A DNA stretch of 64,000 nucleotides from Dongia_B sp035539075 (GTDB lineage: Bacteria > Pseudomonadota > Alphaproteobacteria > Dongiales > Dongiaceae). Positions within the stretch are counted from its first letter, which is position 1. Every line of letters begins with the position of its first letter. The DNA is taken from assembly GCA_035539075.1 (NCBI GenBank), contig DATLJB010000052.1:1-64000 (forward strand). Direction: 5' to 3'. A program made the translations under genes and the position numbers. Positions 26,328 to 34,600 of this stretch are shown one piece after another. The notes under the pieces were generated by a model, which was given only the letters and a program-made list of their open reading frames with translations, had not been told where the DNA came from and made no database searches.

Positions 26328-27608
26328 ATGAGCGGACCGCGACAGTCGCCGCTTGGCGGGAAGACGGCAATCCCGGTGCCACGCGCGGCTCCGCCGCTAC
26401 GCAATAGGACGGTTGACACCCTCGAGGAAGAGGAGGCTGGTCCGCAACCGCTGTCAGCATCCGCGGAGCGCAGCGGCAGCGAACCAGCAAAAAAAGTGGC
26501 ACCCGCCGGCGATCATGGCAATGAAGCGGGCGATGCAGCCGACGCTTCGCCGGCCGACGCGATTCCGGTGGACCCGAAGACCGTTTTTCTGGCCGGTCTT
26601 TTCATCATCGCCATGCTGGCCGTGCTCTATGTGGGGCAGCCAGTCATTCTGCCCATGGTATTGGCCATCATCCTCAAGCTGTTGTTCCAGCCGGTCATGC
26701 GGCAGGCCGACAGGCTTCACATTCCGCGCATCCTCTCGGCGCTGCTTGCCACAGCCTTCCTGATCACCGTGCTTGCCAGCCTCGCTGCCATTCTATCCGG
26801 TTCCGCCGGCGCCTGGTTTTCGCAATTGCCGCAGGGAATGTCGCGCATCGAGCAGAAGCTGTCTTTCCTCCAGGCACCGGCCGAGTTGTTGAAGCAGCTC
26901 GACGGGACGATCGATCGCGTCCTCACCGGAGGCAGTTCCGGCGAAACGCCGGCAGCGCCGCCCAGTGGACGCCTCTCGCTGCCTGCGGCGTTGCTTTCCG
27001 GTACCGGAACGATACTCGACGTTTCGCTCAGCAGCTTCCTGTTGCTCTTTTTCCTGCTGGCGGCCGGCGACACTTTCTTGCGCCGGCTGGTCGAAGTCCT
27101 GCCGCGGTTTCGCGATAAACGGCAGGCCGTCGATATTACCATGCAGATCGAGCGCGATATCGGAACCTATCTCCTTACCGTGACGGCAATGAATCTGATC
27201 GTCGGGCTGGCGATGACCTTGGGCACCTATCTTTGCGGGCTGAACGATCCCATTTTGTGGGGCGTCATCGCCTTCGTCCTCAACTATGTCCCCATCCTCG
27301 GCCCGATAACCGGCTTCGCCTTGTTCGGCCTGGTCGGTTTCCTCAGTTTCGACGATCTGGGTCCTGCCTGCCTGCCCGCTGTGATCTATATCGGCGTCCA
27401 TATCGCCGAAGGCGAAGTTCTCACCCCGCTGTTGCTGGCCAAGCGTCTGACCCTCAATCCGGCCCTTATCGTCATGTCATTGATCATCTGGTACTGGCTG
27501 TGGGGTGTTGCGGGGGCGTTTCTCGCGGTGCCCCTCCTCGCCATTACCAAGATCATCTGCGAACGATTTCGCCCCTTGATGGCTTTCGGCCATTTCCTCG
27601 GGGATTGA
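26328..27608 (+). CDS. AI-2E family (PerM-type) membrane permease
   Basis: A 426-residue inner-membrane protein. The first 85 residues are polar and low in complexity (Pro/Ala/Glu-rich), an unusually long cytoplasmic extension. Then come the family features: paired hydrophobic helices (VFLAGLFIIAMLAVLYVG and LPMVLAIILKLLFQPVM), an amphipathic middle (GAWFSQLPQGMSRIEQKLSFL), LSSFLLLFFLLAAGDTFL, and the C-terminal bundle with LCGLNDPILWGVIAFVLNYV and PILGPITGF. Members have been linked to autoinducer-2, indole or sodium transport; the substrate here is unknown. An EcfG-type promoter directly upstream puts it in the putative stress regulon. Confidence 0.88.
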   Translation: MSGPRQSPLGGKTAIPVPRAAPPLRNRTVDTLEEEEAGPQPLSASAERSGSEPAKKVAPAGDHGNEAGDAADASPADAIPVDPKTVFLAGLFIIAMLAVLYVGQPVILPMVLAIILKLLFQPVMRQADRLHIPRILSALLATAFLITVLASLAAILSGSAGAWFSQLPQGMSRIEQKLSFLQAPAELLKQLDGTIDRVLTGGSSGETPAAPPSGRLSLPAALLSGTGTILDVSLSSFLLLFFLLAAGDTFLRRLVEVLPRFRDKRQAVDITMQIERDIGTYLLTVTAMNLIVGLAMTLGTYLCGLNDPILWGVIAFVLNYVPILGPITGFALFGLVGFLSFDDLGPACLPAVIYIGVHIAEGEVLTPLLLAKRLTLNPALIVMSLIIWYWLWGVAGAFLAVPLLAITKIICERFRPLMAFGHFLGD

Positions 27609-27660
27609 AGAATGCTCTGCCCTGCTGCGACGTGCTCTCCCGATATCGGATTTGGGGAGC

Positions 27661-27685
27661 GGAACACGGGGCGCCTGCTTCGGTT
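27661..27685 (+). promoter_or_regulatory. EcfG-type promoter before the pseudo-receiver kinase
   Basis: GGAAC at 27661-27665, 16 bases, GGTT at 27682-27685, 138 bases before the ATG at 27823. It supports feedback of the stress response on its own kinase. The rest of the 27609-27822 gap shows nothing else. Confidence 0.55.
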
Positions 27686-27822
27686 AAAGGTCCGTCTGCC
27701 GATTATCGGTTGCCTCTATGGGAGGCTCATATATCCTTTGGTTGCGTCGACCGCACCGGATAGGAGGCGGGAGGGCACCCGATCGGGAACTATCGATCAG
27801 GACAAGCCATCTCTGGAAGACC

Positions 27823-28914
27823 ATGTCACAAGCGAACCCGCCACGCCTGCTCTACATCGATCAAGACGCTGATGCCGGCCGGCTGATCGGAAAGGCCCTG
27901 GGGGGGTCCGGCTTTGAGCTGGAGGTCGCTTGTCATGGAGCGCAAGGGCTGGAGCTGCTGAAGAGCCGGCAATTCGACGCTGTCGGCTTCGGCCCTCGGC
28001 TGCCGGACGAGGCCGTATTGGACCTGACAGCTGCAATCCGCATGCAACCCCAGGGTCCGGCGATCGTTTATCTCCGCGGCGCCGATCAGGCCGCCACTGG
28101 CGCACAGGCGTTGCTGGCAGGCGCCGGCGAGGTCGTGGTCCACGAGGTCGCGGTGCGGGACGACGCAGGCCAATTTCCGATGTTGCTCAATTTCGCCTTC
28201 CGGGCTGCGATCGAGAAGAACCGGCTGAAGCGGGAGAGAGATCAGATCGAACAGGAAATGCGGGAAGCGAATGCGCGGTTAGAGCAGCTGAATGCCAAGC
28301 AGGCCATTCTGCTGCGCGAAATGAACCATCGCATCGGCAACAGTCTTCAACTGATCATTTCGATGATCCGCATGCAAGCTACGGCCACCGTAGATACCGA
28401 AGCGCGGCAAGTTCTGCAGCAGGCGGTGGAGCGGGTTATCGCCGTATCACAGGTCCATCAGCGTCTCTACAGCATGGATGACGTGCAATGGGTGCAGCTG
28501 CGCCCTTACATCAATCAGATTCTGGCCGATCATAAGATCACCGCGGAGGTGCAGAACTGCCAGCTGGCGATTGAAGTCGACAATTTTCGCCTGGAAACCG
28601 ATCGTGCCATCGCCCTCGGCATCATCGTGACGGAACTGGTCACCAATGCGTTGCGACACGCTTATGCGGATAAGGGCGGGCCGATCCGGGTATCGCTGAG
28701 CGAAAGCGATTCGGACTCCTATCAGCTGACGATTCAGGACGACGGCAAGGGCATGGGCGATACGTTGCGCGGCAGCAGCGTCGGATCGCGCATTGTCGAC
28801 GGCATGGCCAAGCGTCTGAAGTCGCAAGTCGAGATCGAGCCGACGCCGGCGGGAACCAGGCTTGTCCTTCGATTCCCGAAACCGCCTGAAACGCCCGATC
28901 AGGCAAATTCTTGA
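27823..28914 (+). CDS. Cytoplasmic HisKA_2 kinase with N-terminal pseudo-receiver
   Basis: A 363-residue soluble kinase. Residues 5-125 resemble a receiver (RLLYIDQDADAGRLIGKAL, FDAVGFGPRLP), but the phosphoacceptor Asp is replaced by Gly57. A coiled coil (about 130-160) leads to the HisKA_2 helix LLREMNHRIGNSLQLIIS with His169. The ATPase domain is intact: ELVTNALRHAYADKGG (N box), IQDDGKGMG, and SSVGSRIVDGMAKRL. The ATG at 27823 has GGAAG nearby and starts at the domain edge. Facing phyR tail to tail, with an EcfG promoter upstream, it is a strong candidate to phosphorylate PhyR; this is inference. Confidence 0.88.
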   Translation: MSQANPPRLLYIDQDADAGRLIGKALGGSGFELEVACHGAQGLELLKSRQFDAVGFGPRLPDEAVLDLTAAIRMQPQGPAIVYLRGADQAATGAQALLAGAGEVVVHEVAVRDDAGQFPMLLNFAFRAAIEKNRLKRERDQIEQEMREANARLEQLNAKQAILLREMNHRIGNSLQLIISMIRMQATATVDTEARQVLQQAVERVIAVSQVHQRLYSMDDVQWVQLRPYINQILADHKITAEVQNCQLAIEVDNFRLETDRAIALGIIVTELVTNALRHAYADKGGPIRVSLSESDSDSYQLTIQDDGKGMGDTLRGSSVGSRIVDGMAKRLKSQVEIEPTPAGTRLVLRFPKPPETPDQANS

Positions 28915-28962
28915 TGCGGGCCACTGCCCGGCGCGACGTTGAACGCGCGGCCGGGCCTTGCC

Positions 28963-29805
28963 TTAAGCGCCGGCCGCGCCGCGCAATTCGGGCTGGTCGT
29001 TCCGCCGCTCGTCGATCTTCTTCAGTGACAAGGCCTGCGAGATGGTGACGCGCAGGGTATCCGGCTCGAAGGGCTTCGTCACGAGATAGGCCGGTTCCGG
29101 TCGCTCGCCGGTCAACAGCCGTTCCGGATATGCGGTGATAAAGATCACGGGAATATCCAGCGATTGTAGGATTTCCTGCACCGCAAGCAGCCCCGAACCG
29201 CCGCTCCCGAGATCGATATCGGCTAAGACCAGGCCGGGACGTTTTTGCCGCGCAATGGCGATCGCTTCCGCCTGGTCGGCCGCTGTGCCGACGACTGTAT
29301 GGCCCATTTCCCCGACGAGACCGGAAATGTCATAAGCGATAACCGGCTCGTCCTCGATCACCAGAACCGAAGTGGAAATCTGCTCGCTCACCGTGGCCCA
29401 AGCTTTCGCGAGGAGCGCCTCGGCTTGCTCCTGGGGCAGGTCGAGGATCTCGCCTGCTTCCTGCGGCGTGAATCCTTCGAGGGCCGTCAGGAGCAGAATC
29501 TGCCGCTCCTGCAGCGGCATCGCCTCGAGGCGCGCCTTGACGGAGAAGTCGGCTGCGAGCGGCGACAATTCCTCCGCTGGATCGTCCATGCCGACATGGA
29601 CCCGGTCCCAGACGTCATGAAACAGCTTGAAAAGCTGGTATTTAACGTTTCCCGCGCTCAACAACGCATCCTGCTGCTGGAGCAGGGTCTCCAGGCACAG
29701 CCTGACATAGCTGTCGCCAGATTGCTGCGAGCCCAGCAAAGCGCGCGCATAGCGCCGCAGATATTTAACGTTAAGAAGAACCTGTTCCGACATATTCCCA
29801 GCCAT
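28963..29805 (-). CDS. phyR: PhyR-type anti-anti-sigma response regulator
   Basis: PhyR is the master switch of the alphaproteobacterial general stress response: when phosphorylated, its sigma-like domain captures NepR and frees EcfG. The 280-residue protein has that two-part plan. Residues 1-140 mimic ECF regions 2 and 4 (LLNVKYLRRYARALLGSQQSGDSYV style; PLQERQILLLTALEGFTPQEAGEIL), and 146-265 form a receiver with VIEDEP, phosphoacceptor Asp196 in LVLADIDLG, Thr in VIFITAYPE and Lys in LVTKPFEP. The ATG at 29805 has GGGAAG seven bases upstream. It is divergent from nepR, the classical neighbour. Confidence 0.95.
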   Translation of the reverse strand: MAGNMSEQVLLNVKYLRRYARALLGSQQSGDSYVRLCLETLLQQQDALLSAGNVKYQLFKLFHDVWDRVHVGMDDPAEELSPLAADFSVKARLEAMPLQERQILLLTALEGFTPQEAGEILDLPQEQAEALLAKAWATVSEQISTSVLVIEDEPVIAYDISGLVGEMGHTVVGTAADQAEAIAIARQKRPGLVLADIDLGSGGSGLLAVQEILQSLDIPVIFITAYPERLLTGERPEPAYLVTKPFEPDTLRVTISQALSLKKIDERRNDQPELRGAAGA

Positions 29806-29825
29806 TGTGGTCTTCCCTGCCCTAC

Positions 29826-29850
29826 GGATCGGATAGGCCACTGTAACGTT
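29826..29850 (+). promoter_or_regulatory. EcfG-type promoter between phyR and nepR
   Basis: GGATC at 29826-29830, 16 bases, CGTT at 29847-29850. One mismatch in the -35 half, full match in the -10 half. It points to nepR, as in other alphaproteobacteria where the sigma factor activates this locus. Confidence 0.55.
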
Positions 29851-29879
29851 GCCCGGCGAAGGGGAAGATACAAAAATTA

Positions 29880-30212
29880 GTGATTAATCAGGGCTTCACC
29901 AACATGGACATCTACTGGCTTTATCAAATCGTCCTATATAATCTTGAGCTGACTGGGCCTTTATCCGGGCCGCCGTCGGCAATAAACGAGATCTTGGTTT
30001 CGAGCGTGATTTCAGATCCGAAGAAAACGAACCAACTAGGCGAGCAGCCTGCTGCCTCCAACCCGGCTGAAGAAGATGCCACCGGTGAGCCTGTCGCCCG
30101 TATCGATCTATGGTTCGACCGGCAGATCACCCAATTGTATGGCGAAGTGGCGGAAGAACCGATCCCGCAGGAAATTCTCGATCTCGTCAACAAGCTCAAG
30201 GCGCCGCATTGA
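29880..30212 (+). CDS. nepR: NepR-type anti-sigma factor
   Basis: The C-terminal half has the NepR core: VARIDLWFDRQITQLYGEVAEE followed by PIPQEILDLVNKLK, matching the two helices that bind EcfG or the PhyR sigma-like domain. NepR proteins usually have 60-70 residues; the frame from GTG 29880 gives 110 and its first 40 residues look atypical. GTG at 30006 would give 68 residues, but an EcfG promoter ending at 29850 leaves room for the longer form. The start is therefore unsettled; the identity of the C-terminal region is not. It is divergent from phyR, and no sigma gene follows it directly. Confidence 0.82.
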   Translation: MINQGFTNMDIYWLYQIVLYNLELTGPLSGPPSAINEILVSSVISDPKKTNQLGEQPAASNPAEEDATGEPVARIDLWFDRQITQLYGEVAEEPIPQEILDLVNKLKAPH

Positions 30213-30318
30213 TCGGCCGCCCGCTCTGATTCCCGCCGGTCCTAACTAATAATTGCCCTGGTTGTTATCGGAAGCATGAGCGGATCGGCGGCCGGTATCG
30301 CAGCCAGCCAACGCCCCC

Positions 30319-32466
30319 TCACCCCGCTTGTTTCCCGTCAAGAGCATCGCGGATGCTGCGCGCCAGTTGCTCGACGGAAAATGGTTTCCCGAGCATCCTG
30401 ACGCCTGCATCCAGAACGCCGTTATGGACGACGGCGTTGCGCGTGTAGCCCGTCGTGAAAACCACCCTCAGCCCGGGACGGATCTTTACCGCTTCGTCGG
30501 CAAGCTGGCGTCCGTTGCGGCCCGGCATGACGACGTCGGTGAAAAGCAGGGCAATATCGGCGCGCTCGCTGACAATTTTCAATGCCGTATCCGCGCCTTC
30601 CGCCTGCAACACCGTATAGCCGAGTTCGGTGAGCGCATCGACGCTCAACTGGCGAACCGCGTCCTCATCTTCCACGACCAGCACGACTTCTCTCTGAGAC
30701 CCCCCAAGGACGGCAGGAGCGGCGGTCGCGGATGCTTCGACCTCTTCGCTCGCACCGTAGAACCGCGGCAGATATACCTTTACCGTCGTTCCCTGTCCCA
30801 GTTCGGAATAGATTTTCACATGGCCGCCGGATTGCCGGACAAAGCCGTAGACCTGGGACAGGCCGAGGCCCGTCCCCCGGCCCGTCTGTTTGGTGGTGAA
30901 AAAGGGCTCGAAAGCTTTAGCCGCTGTTTCGGGCGGCATGCCGCTGCCGGTATCGCTCACGGCGATGAGCACATATTGCCCGGAAGGAATCTCGCTGTGC
31001 CGCAGCGAATATTCGTCGCCGAGGCTCGCATTCGCCGTCTCGATCGTCAGCCGGCCGCCATTGGGCATGGCGTCGCGGGCATTGACCGCCAAATTCAGAA
31101 TGGCGCTCTCCAGCTGGCTCGGATCGGCCCGTGTCTTCCACAAGCCGCCAGCCAGAACCGTTTCGACCTGTACCGACTCAGTCAGGGTGCGGCGCAAGAG
31201 ATCGGACATGCCGGACACGAACCGATTGGCGTCGATCGTCTGCGGCGCCAAAGGCTGCTGTCGCGCGAAGGCCAGCAGGCGCTGGGTCAATGTCGCGGCG
31301 CGCTGCGACCCTTCCAGGGCAGTGTCGATATAGCGCTCGACGTCGAACTCGCCCCGGCTCATGCGGCGCTTCATCATGCTGAGGCTGCCGATAACGATCG
31401 ACAGCATATTGTTGAAGTCATGCGCCAAACCGCCGGTCAATTGACCGATCGCGTCGAGCTTTTGCATCTGGCGGATCTGGCTCTCGGCTTTTTCCCGCTG
31501 ATCGATCTCGGCCCGCAATTCCGCATTCGCCCGGCTGAGCGCCGTCCGGGCCTCTTCCAGCGCCGCCTTGTCGGCTGCCTCGATGCCGGCCTGGCGAAGC
31601 GCCAGCAGCGTCACAGCCAGGAAGCTGAAGGCCGCCACCAGGGCGATCGGCAAACGCGACCAGACCCAGCTCCGCCATGCGGTTGAAACCGCGTCACCTG
31701 AAATGTCGACACTGAGATAGAGCGGCAGATCGCCTACCTGGCGAAACGTCCCGAAACGCTCCCCGCCATAGCTGCCGCCGGCGGATTCCTGGCGCAACGG
31801 CACGCTGAAAACTTCGCGCATATAGAGGTCTTGCTGCGGCGAATTCTCGTCAATTGAAGGAAATTGCGCGAGGATGTTCAGATTGTCCCGCCGGAACAGC
31901 GTTATCCGTTCATCATAGGGCAGCTGCAGCTTCTGCCAGTAATCCACGAAATAATTGATATCGGCGGTAACGGAAACCATGCCGCGAAACCGGTGATCAG
32001 GCCATTCCATGCGGCGGCTGATCAGGAAAGTCGGCCGCTTTGTCACCCTGCCGATGATCACATTACCGATAAAAAGCTTGTCGCCGGCCTGCTGCGCCGC
32101 CTTGAAGTTATCGCGATCCCCCGCATTCGAATATGGTGTGGGAAAACCGAAGCTGGTTAGCCGCAGCAATCCTTTATCGTCATTGAACCAGACGTCCTCG
32201 ATATAGGGCAAAGCATCGGCCAGCCGGCGCAACTGATGTTGCAGATCGGCCGCGTTCGCCAGCTCGTCCCAACTGCCGTCAGTCAGAATATTGGACGCGG
32301 CCGTGAGCCCGATCTTCGAGACTTCGAACAGCCTTGCCGCCTGATCGGCAAGGAAATAGTCGCGGGTCGCCGCCTCCCGTGCCGCTTCAGCCAACAGCCG
32401 CTGGCGTTCGCCGTAAATGAATGCGCCCGCCGCAAGCACAATCAAAAGAAACCCCAACGCCCCCAT
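30319..32466 (-). CDS. Membrane hybrid histidine kinase (Cache, HisKA, HATPase, receiver)
   Basis: About 715 residues. A first membrane helix starts at the ATG (GALGFLLIVLAAGAFIYG), an extracytoplasmic dCache-like sensor follows (residues about 25-270, with LPYIEDVWFNDDKGLLRL), then a second helix and a coiled coil. The HisKA motif GGLAHDFNNMLSIVIGSL, LNLAVNARDAMPNGG (N box), VSDTGSGMP and GTGLGLSQVYGF show an active kinase, and a C-terminal receiver has LLFTDVVMPG. A TTG at 32535 would add 23 residues, but an EcfG-type promoter (-10 at 32502-32505) lies inside that extension, so I prefer the ATG at 32466. Convergent with nepR. Confidence 0.88.
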   Translation of the reverse strand: MGALGFLLIVLAAGAFIYGERQRLLAEAAREAATRDYFLADQAARLFEVSKIGLTAASNILTDGSWDELANAADLQHQLRRLADALPYIEDVWFNDDKGLLRLTSFGFPTPYSNAGDRDNFKAAQQAGDKLFIGNVIIGRVTKRPTFLISRRMEWPDHRFRGMVSVTADINYFVDYWQKLQLPYDERITLFRRDNLNILAQFPSIDENSPQQDLYMREVFSVPLRQESAGGSYGGERFGTFRQVGDLPLYLSVDISGDAVSTAWRSWVWSRLPIALVAAFSFLAVTLLALRQAGIEAADKAALEEARTALSRANAELRAEIDQREKAESQIRQMQKLDAIGQLTGGLAHDFNNMLSIVIGSLSMMKRRMSRGEFDVERYIDTALEGSQRAATLTQRLLAFARQQPLAPQTIDANRFVSGMSDLLRRTLTESVQVETVLAGGLWKTRADPSQLESAILNLAVNARDAMPNGGRLTIETANASLGDEYSLRHSEIPSGQYVLIAVSDTGSGMPPETAAKAFEPFFTTKQTGRGTGLGLSQVYGFVRQSGGHVKIYSELGQGTTVKVYLPRFYGASEEVEASATAAPAVLGGSQREVVLVVEDEDAVRQLSVDALTELGYTVLQAEGADTALKIVSERADIALLFTDVVMPGRNGRQLADEAVKIRPGLRVVFTTGYTRNAVVHNGVLDAGVRMLGKPFSVEQLARSIRDALDGKQAG

Positions 32467-32501
32467 TAGGCTCGTAAGACGGGCGAGAGAGAGTGGACGC
32501 C

Positions 32502-32526
32502 AAGCAACAAGTTTTGACACGGTTCC
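32502..32526 (-). promoter_or_regulatory. EcfG-type promoter before the 30319-32466 kinase
   Basis: On the minus strand GGAAC (32526-32522), 16 bases, GCTT (32505-32502). Expected transcription start near 32495, just upstream of the ATG at 32466. Confidence 0.55.
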
Positions 32527-32643
32527 CGCCAGCAAGGAATGCCTTATGCCACTTTAAAGCGCGATGGTTTCAAGCGGAAGCGGATTTGCCGAGGCGGGAA
32601 CGATTCGTTGGCGGCGCCGGCCCCGAACCTGCTTTCCAGCGCA

Positions 32644-32682
32644 TTCGAAAAAAAGAGCTCGCCGGTCGGGCAACCGGCGAGC
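32644..32682 (-). terminator. Intrinsic terminator, minus strand
   Basis: A perfect 10-bp stem, GCTCGCCGGT with ACCGGCGAGC, around a six-base loop (32657-32682), followed on the minus strand by CTCTTTTTTTCG. This is the clearest rho-independent terminator in the window. Confidence 0.85.
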
Positions 32683-32770
32683 AACATGCGAATGCCGACA
32701 GAAGGGCCTACTGCGGCAATCAAGCGGATCGCACATGGAAATCACACATGAGGATCGCTTGTCATCGCCC
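32644..32770 (-). ncRNA. Candidate stress-induced small RNA
   Basis: No protein gene is credible here, yet an EcfG-type promoter at 32801-32777 (minus) is followed by a strong hairpin and a run of seven T at about 32654-32644. Transcription from near 32770 to the T run would give an RNA of roughly 125 nt. It contains two GCGATCC copies and TCCTC, which could pair with ribosome-binding sites. A seven-codon frame (ATG ACA AGC...) is present but too short to argue for. The hairpin could instead end the kinase operon that stops at 32855, but that is 173 bases away. Both ends of the RNA are estimates. Confidence 0.45.
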
Positions 32771-32776
32771 GAAGCA

Positions 32777-32801
32777 AACCCATGCGCGCGATAATTGTTC
32801 C
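32777..32801 (-). promoter_or_regulatory. EcfG-type promoter without a gene behind it
   Basis: On the minus strand GGAAC (32801-32797), 16 bases, GGTT (32780-32777). Full match to the EcfG pattern. The next thing downstream is the terminator at 32682-32644, which suggests a small RNA. Confidence 0.55.
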
Positions 32802-32854
32802 CTGCGCAATGTTATTTCCAGGCAAAACCGGACCGGTTGGCGGTTAGACACCGC

Positions 32855-34600
32855 TCACTTCTCAGGTTCGGCCAGGACCGAGCGCACCTTATCGATCAAT
32901 TCAGTCAGATCGAACGGTTTCCGCAGGACGGTGATCGACTTGATCCATTCGTCGGACTCATTCCCGGTACCCTGATTCTGCAGGATATCCCGGGAATAGC
33001 CGGTCACGAAGATCGCCTTGAGATGGGGATTGGTTTCCCGCGCCTTTTCCACCAGCTGGCGGCCGTTCAACCCGGGCAAGCCGACATCCGCGATCAGGAG
33101 ATCAATATCGCGATTGGCGCTCAGATGTTGCAGCGCCATCTCGCCATTTCCCGCGTCCAGTACGTCAAAATGCTCGTCCTGGAGGACCTCGACCATCATC
33201 ATGCGGATGAGCTCCTCGTCCTCGGCAATCAGGATTCTTGCGGCCTGTTTCCCCTGTTCTGCAGCCTCGTCCATTTCGCCTTCTTCCAGCAACTCTTTCG
33301 CCACCGTCGTCGCCATATAAAGCTTCACAACTGTACCTTTACCCTCTTCGCTTTCCAATACCACGCCGCCGCCACTCTGGGACATCAGGCCATAGATCAT
33401 ACTGAGCCCGAGCCCGGTTCCCTTGCCGATCGGCTTGGTGGTAAAAAACGGCTCCATCGCCCGCTCCATCACCGCCTGCGGCATGCCGATTCCGGTGTCG
33501 ATTGCCGCAAGTGTCACATAGCGGCCGGGCGCCAGATGCGAAAGCGCGACGAGGCCGGGCCGCGGCAAGACTTCCTCTCCGGTCTCGATCCGGAAAGTGC
33601 CGCCGTCCGGCATCGCGTCCCGCGAATTGATCGCCATATTGAGCAGGGCATTTTCCAGCTGGTTCTCATCGCTTCTTACCCAGGGAGACGCCGCCTTCAG
33701 CGCGATCTCGATCGTGATCTGCTCCCCAAGCGTGCGCTTCAGCAGGTCCGTCAGCCCGGTGATCAACTCATGGAGGTCTACGGCGTCGAGCTTCAGCGTC
33801 TGCTGTCGGGAGAAAGCCAGAAGCCGGCTGGTCAATTTTGCGGCGCGGCTGGTTCCCGTCATCGCCGCCTCGACATAGCGTTCAATGTCGTAATTGCCTT
33901 TCTTGAGCCGCTTCTTGATCAGCTGCAGGCTGCCGGAAATGGCGCCGAGCAGATTGTTGAAGTCGTGGGCGATGCCGCCGGTAAGGCGGCCGAGCGCCTC
34001 CATCTTCTGGCTTTGCCGCAGCGCTGCCTCAGCCTTTTCCCGTTCGTCGATCTCATGGCGCAACTGACGATAGCTCTCTTCCAGCTGCGCGCTTCTGATA
34101 TGCAGCTCATCCGTGCGCTGGGCCACCCGCTGCTCCAGCAGCTCATTGGCCTGTCGCAGCCCCTCTTCAGCCGCCCGCATCCGCAACAGCGCCCGAATCG
34201 AGGCCAGTAACTCGTCAGGCTCCAGGGGCTGCACAAGGTAGCCGTCGGCACCGCTGTCGAACCCGGCGACACGATCTGCGCCGGTGACAAAGCTCGCCGA
34301 TGTCTGCAGGACGACCAGCGAAGGATTGAGCTCCTTCAGGCGCTGGCAGACCTCGATCCCGCTGATATCAGGCAATTTGACGTCGAGCAGGACCAGAGAA
34401 GGCCGGCGCTGGGCCGCCAACTCCAATGCGGCCATTCCCGAGCTTGCCTCCACCACCTCATAGCCGGCCTGCAGCAGGATGCGGGTCTTGGCATACCGCA
34501 AAGCCTCGGTATCATCGACATTGAGCACCAGGACGGGGCCGCTGGCAGCTGTGGGCGCCTGCGGCTTCCGGGTACTTACAGATGTCTCAGTCTCTGTCAT
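32855..34600 (-). CDS. Receiver-HisKA-HATPase-receiver hybrid kinase
   Basis: A soluble 581-residue protein. The first receiver (residues about 22-140) has LNVDDTEALRYAKTRIL and Asp73 in LVLLDVKLPD; a coiled coil follows; HisKA reads GGIAHDFNNLLGAISGSLQ; the ATPase boxes are MAINSRDAMPDGG, IDTGIGMPQ and GKGTGLGLSMIYG; the last receiver has IAEDEELIRMM and LLIADVGLPG. The kinase core is very similar in style to the 30319-32466 protein. The ATG at 34600 overlaps the previous gene by 14 bases. As the last gene of the stressosome operon it probably relays a signal; no DNA-binding output domain is present. Confidence 0.88.
   Translation of the reverse strand: MTETETSVSTRKPQAPTAASGPVLVLNVDDTEALRYAKTRILLQAGYEVVEASSGMAALELAAQRRPSLVLLDVKLPDISGIEVCQRLKELNPSLVVLQTSASFVTGADRVAGFDSGADGYLVQPLEPDELLASIRALLRMRAAEEGLRQANELLEQRVAQRTDELHIRSAQLEESYRQLRHEIDEREKAEAALRQSQKMEALGRLTGGIAHDFNNLLGAISGSLQLIKKRLKKGNYDIERYVEAAMTGTSRAAKLTSRLLAFSRQQTLKLDAVDLHELITGLTDLLKRTLGEQITIEIALKAASPWVRSDENQLENALLNMAINSRDAMPDGGTFRIETGEEVLPRPGLVALSHLAPGRYVTLAAIDTGIGMPQAVMERAMEPFFTTKPIGKGTGLGLSMIYGLMSQSGGGVVLESEEGKGTVVKLYMATTVAKELLEEGEMDEAAEQGKQAARILIAEDEELIRMMMVEVLQDEHFDVLDAGNGEMALQHLSANRDIDLLIADVGLPGLNGRQLVEKARETNPHLKAIFVTGYSRDILQNQGTGNESDEWIKSITVLRKPFDLTELIDKVRSVLAEPEK

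Noticed and set aside
28915..28962. GC-rich inverted repeat between the pseudo-receiver kinase and phyR as terminator
   Set aside because: The stem is imperfect and no T-run follows on either strand.
30328..31686. Plus-strand open frame of 452 codons
   Set aside because: Antisense to the hybrid kinase, whose motifs are complete.
32554..32745. Minus-strand frame of 63 codons in the candidate small RNA region
   Set aside because: It runs through the terminator hairpin and lacks a ribosome site, so it does not explain the promoter.
32795..34210. Plus-strand open frame of 471 codons
   Set aside because: Antisense to the receiver-kinase-receiver gene; no domain.
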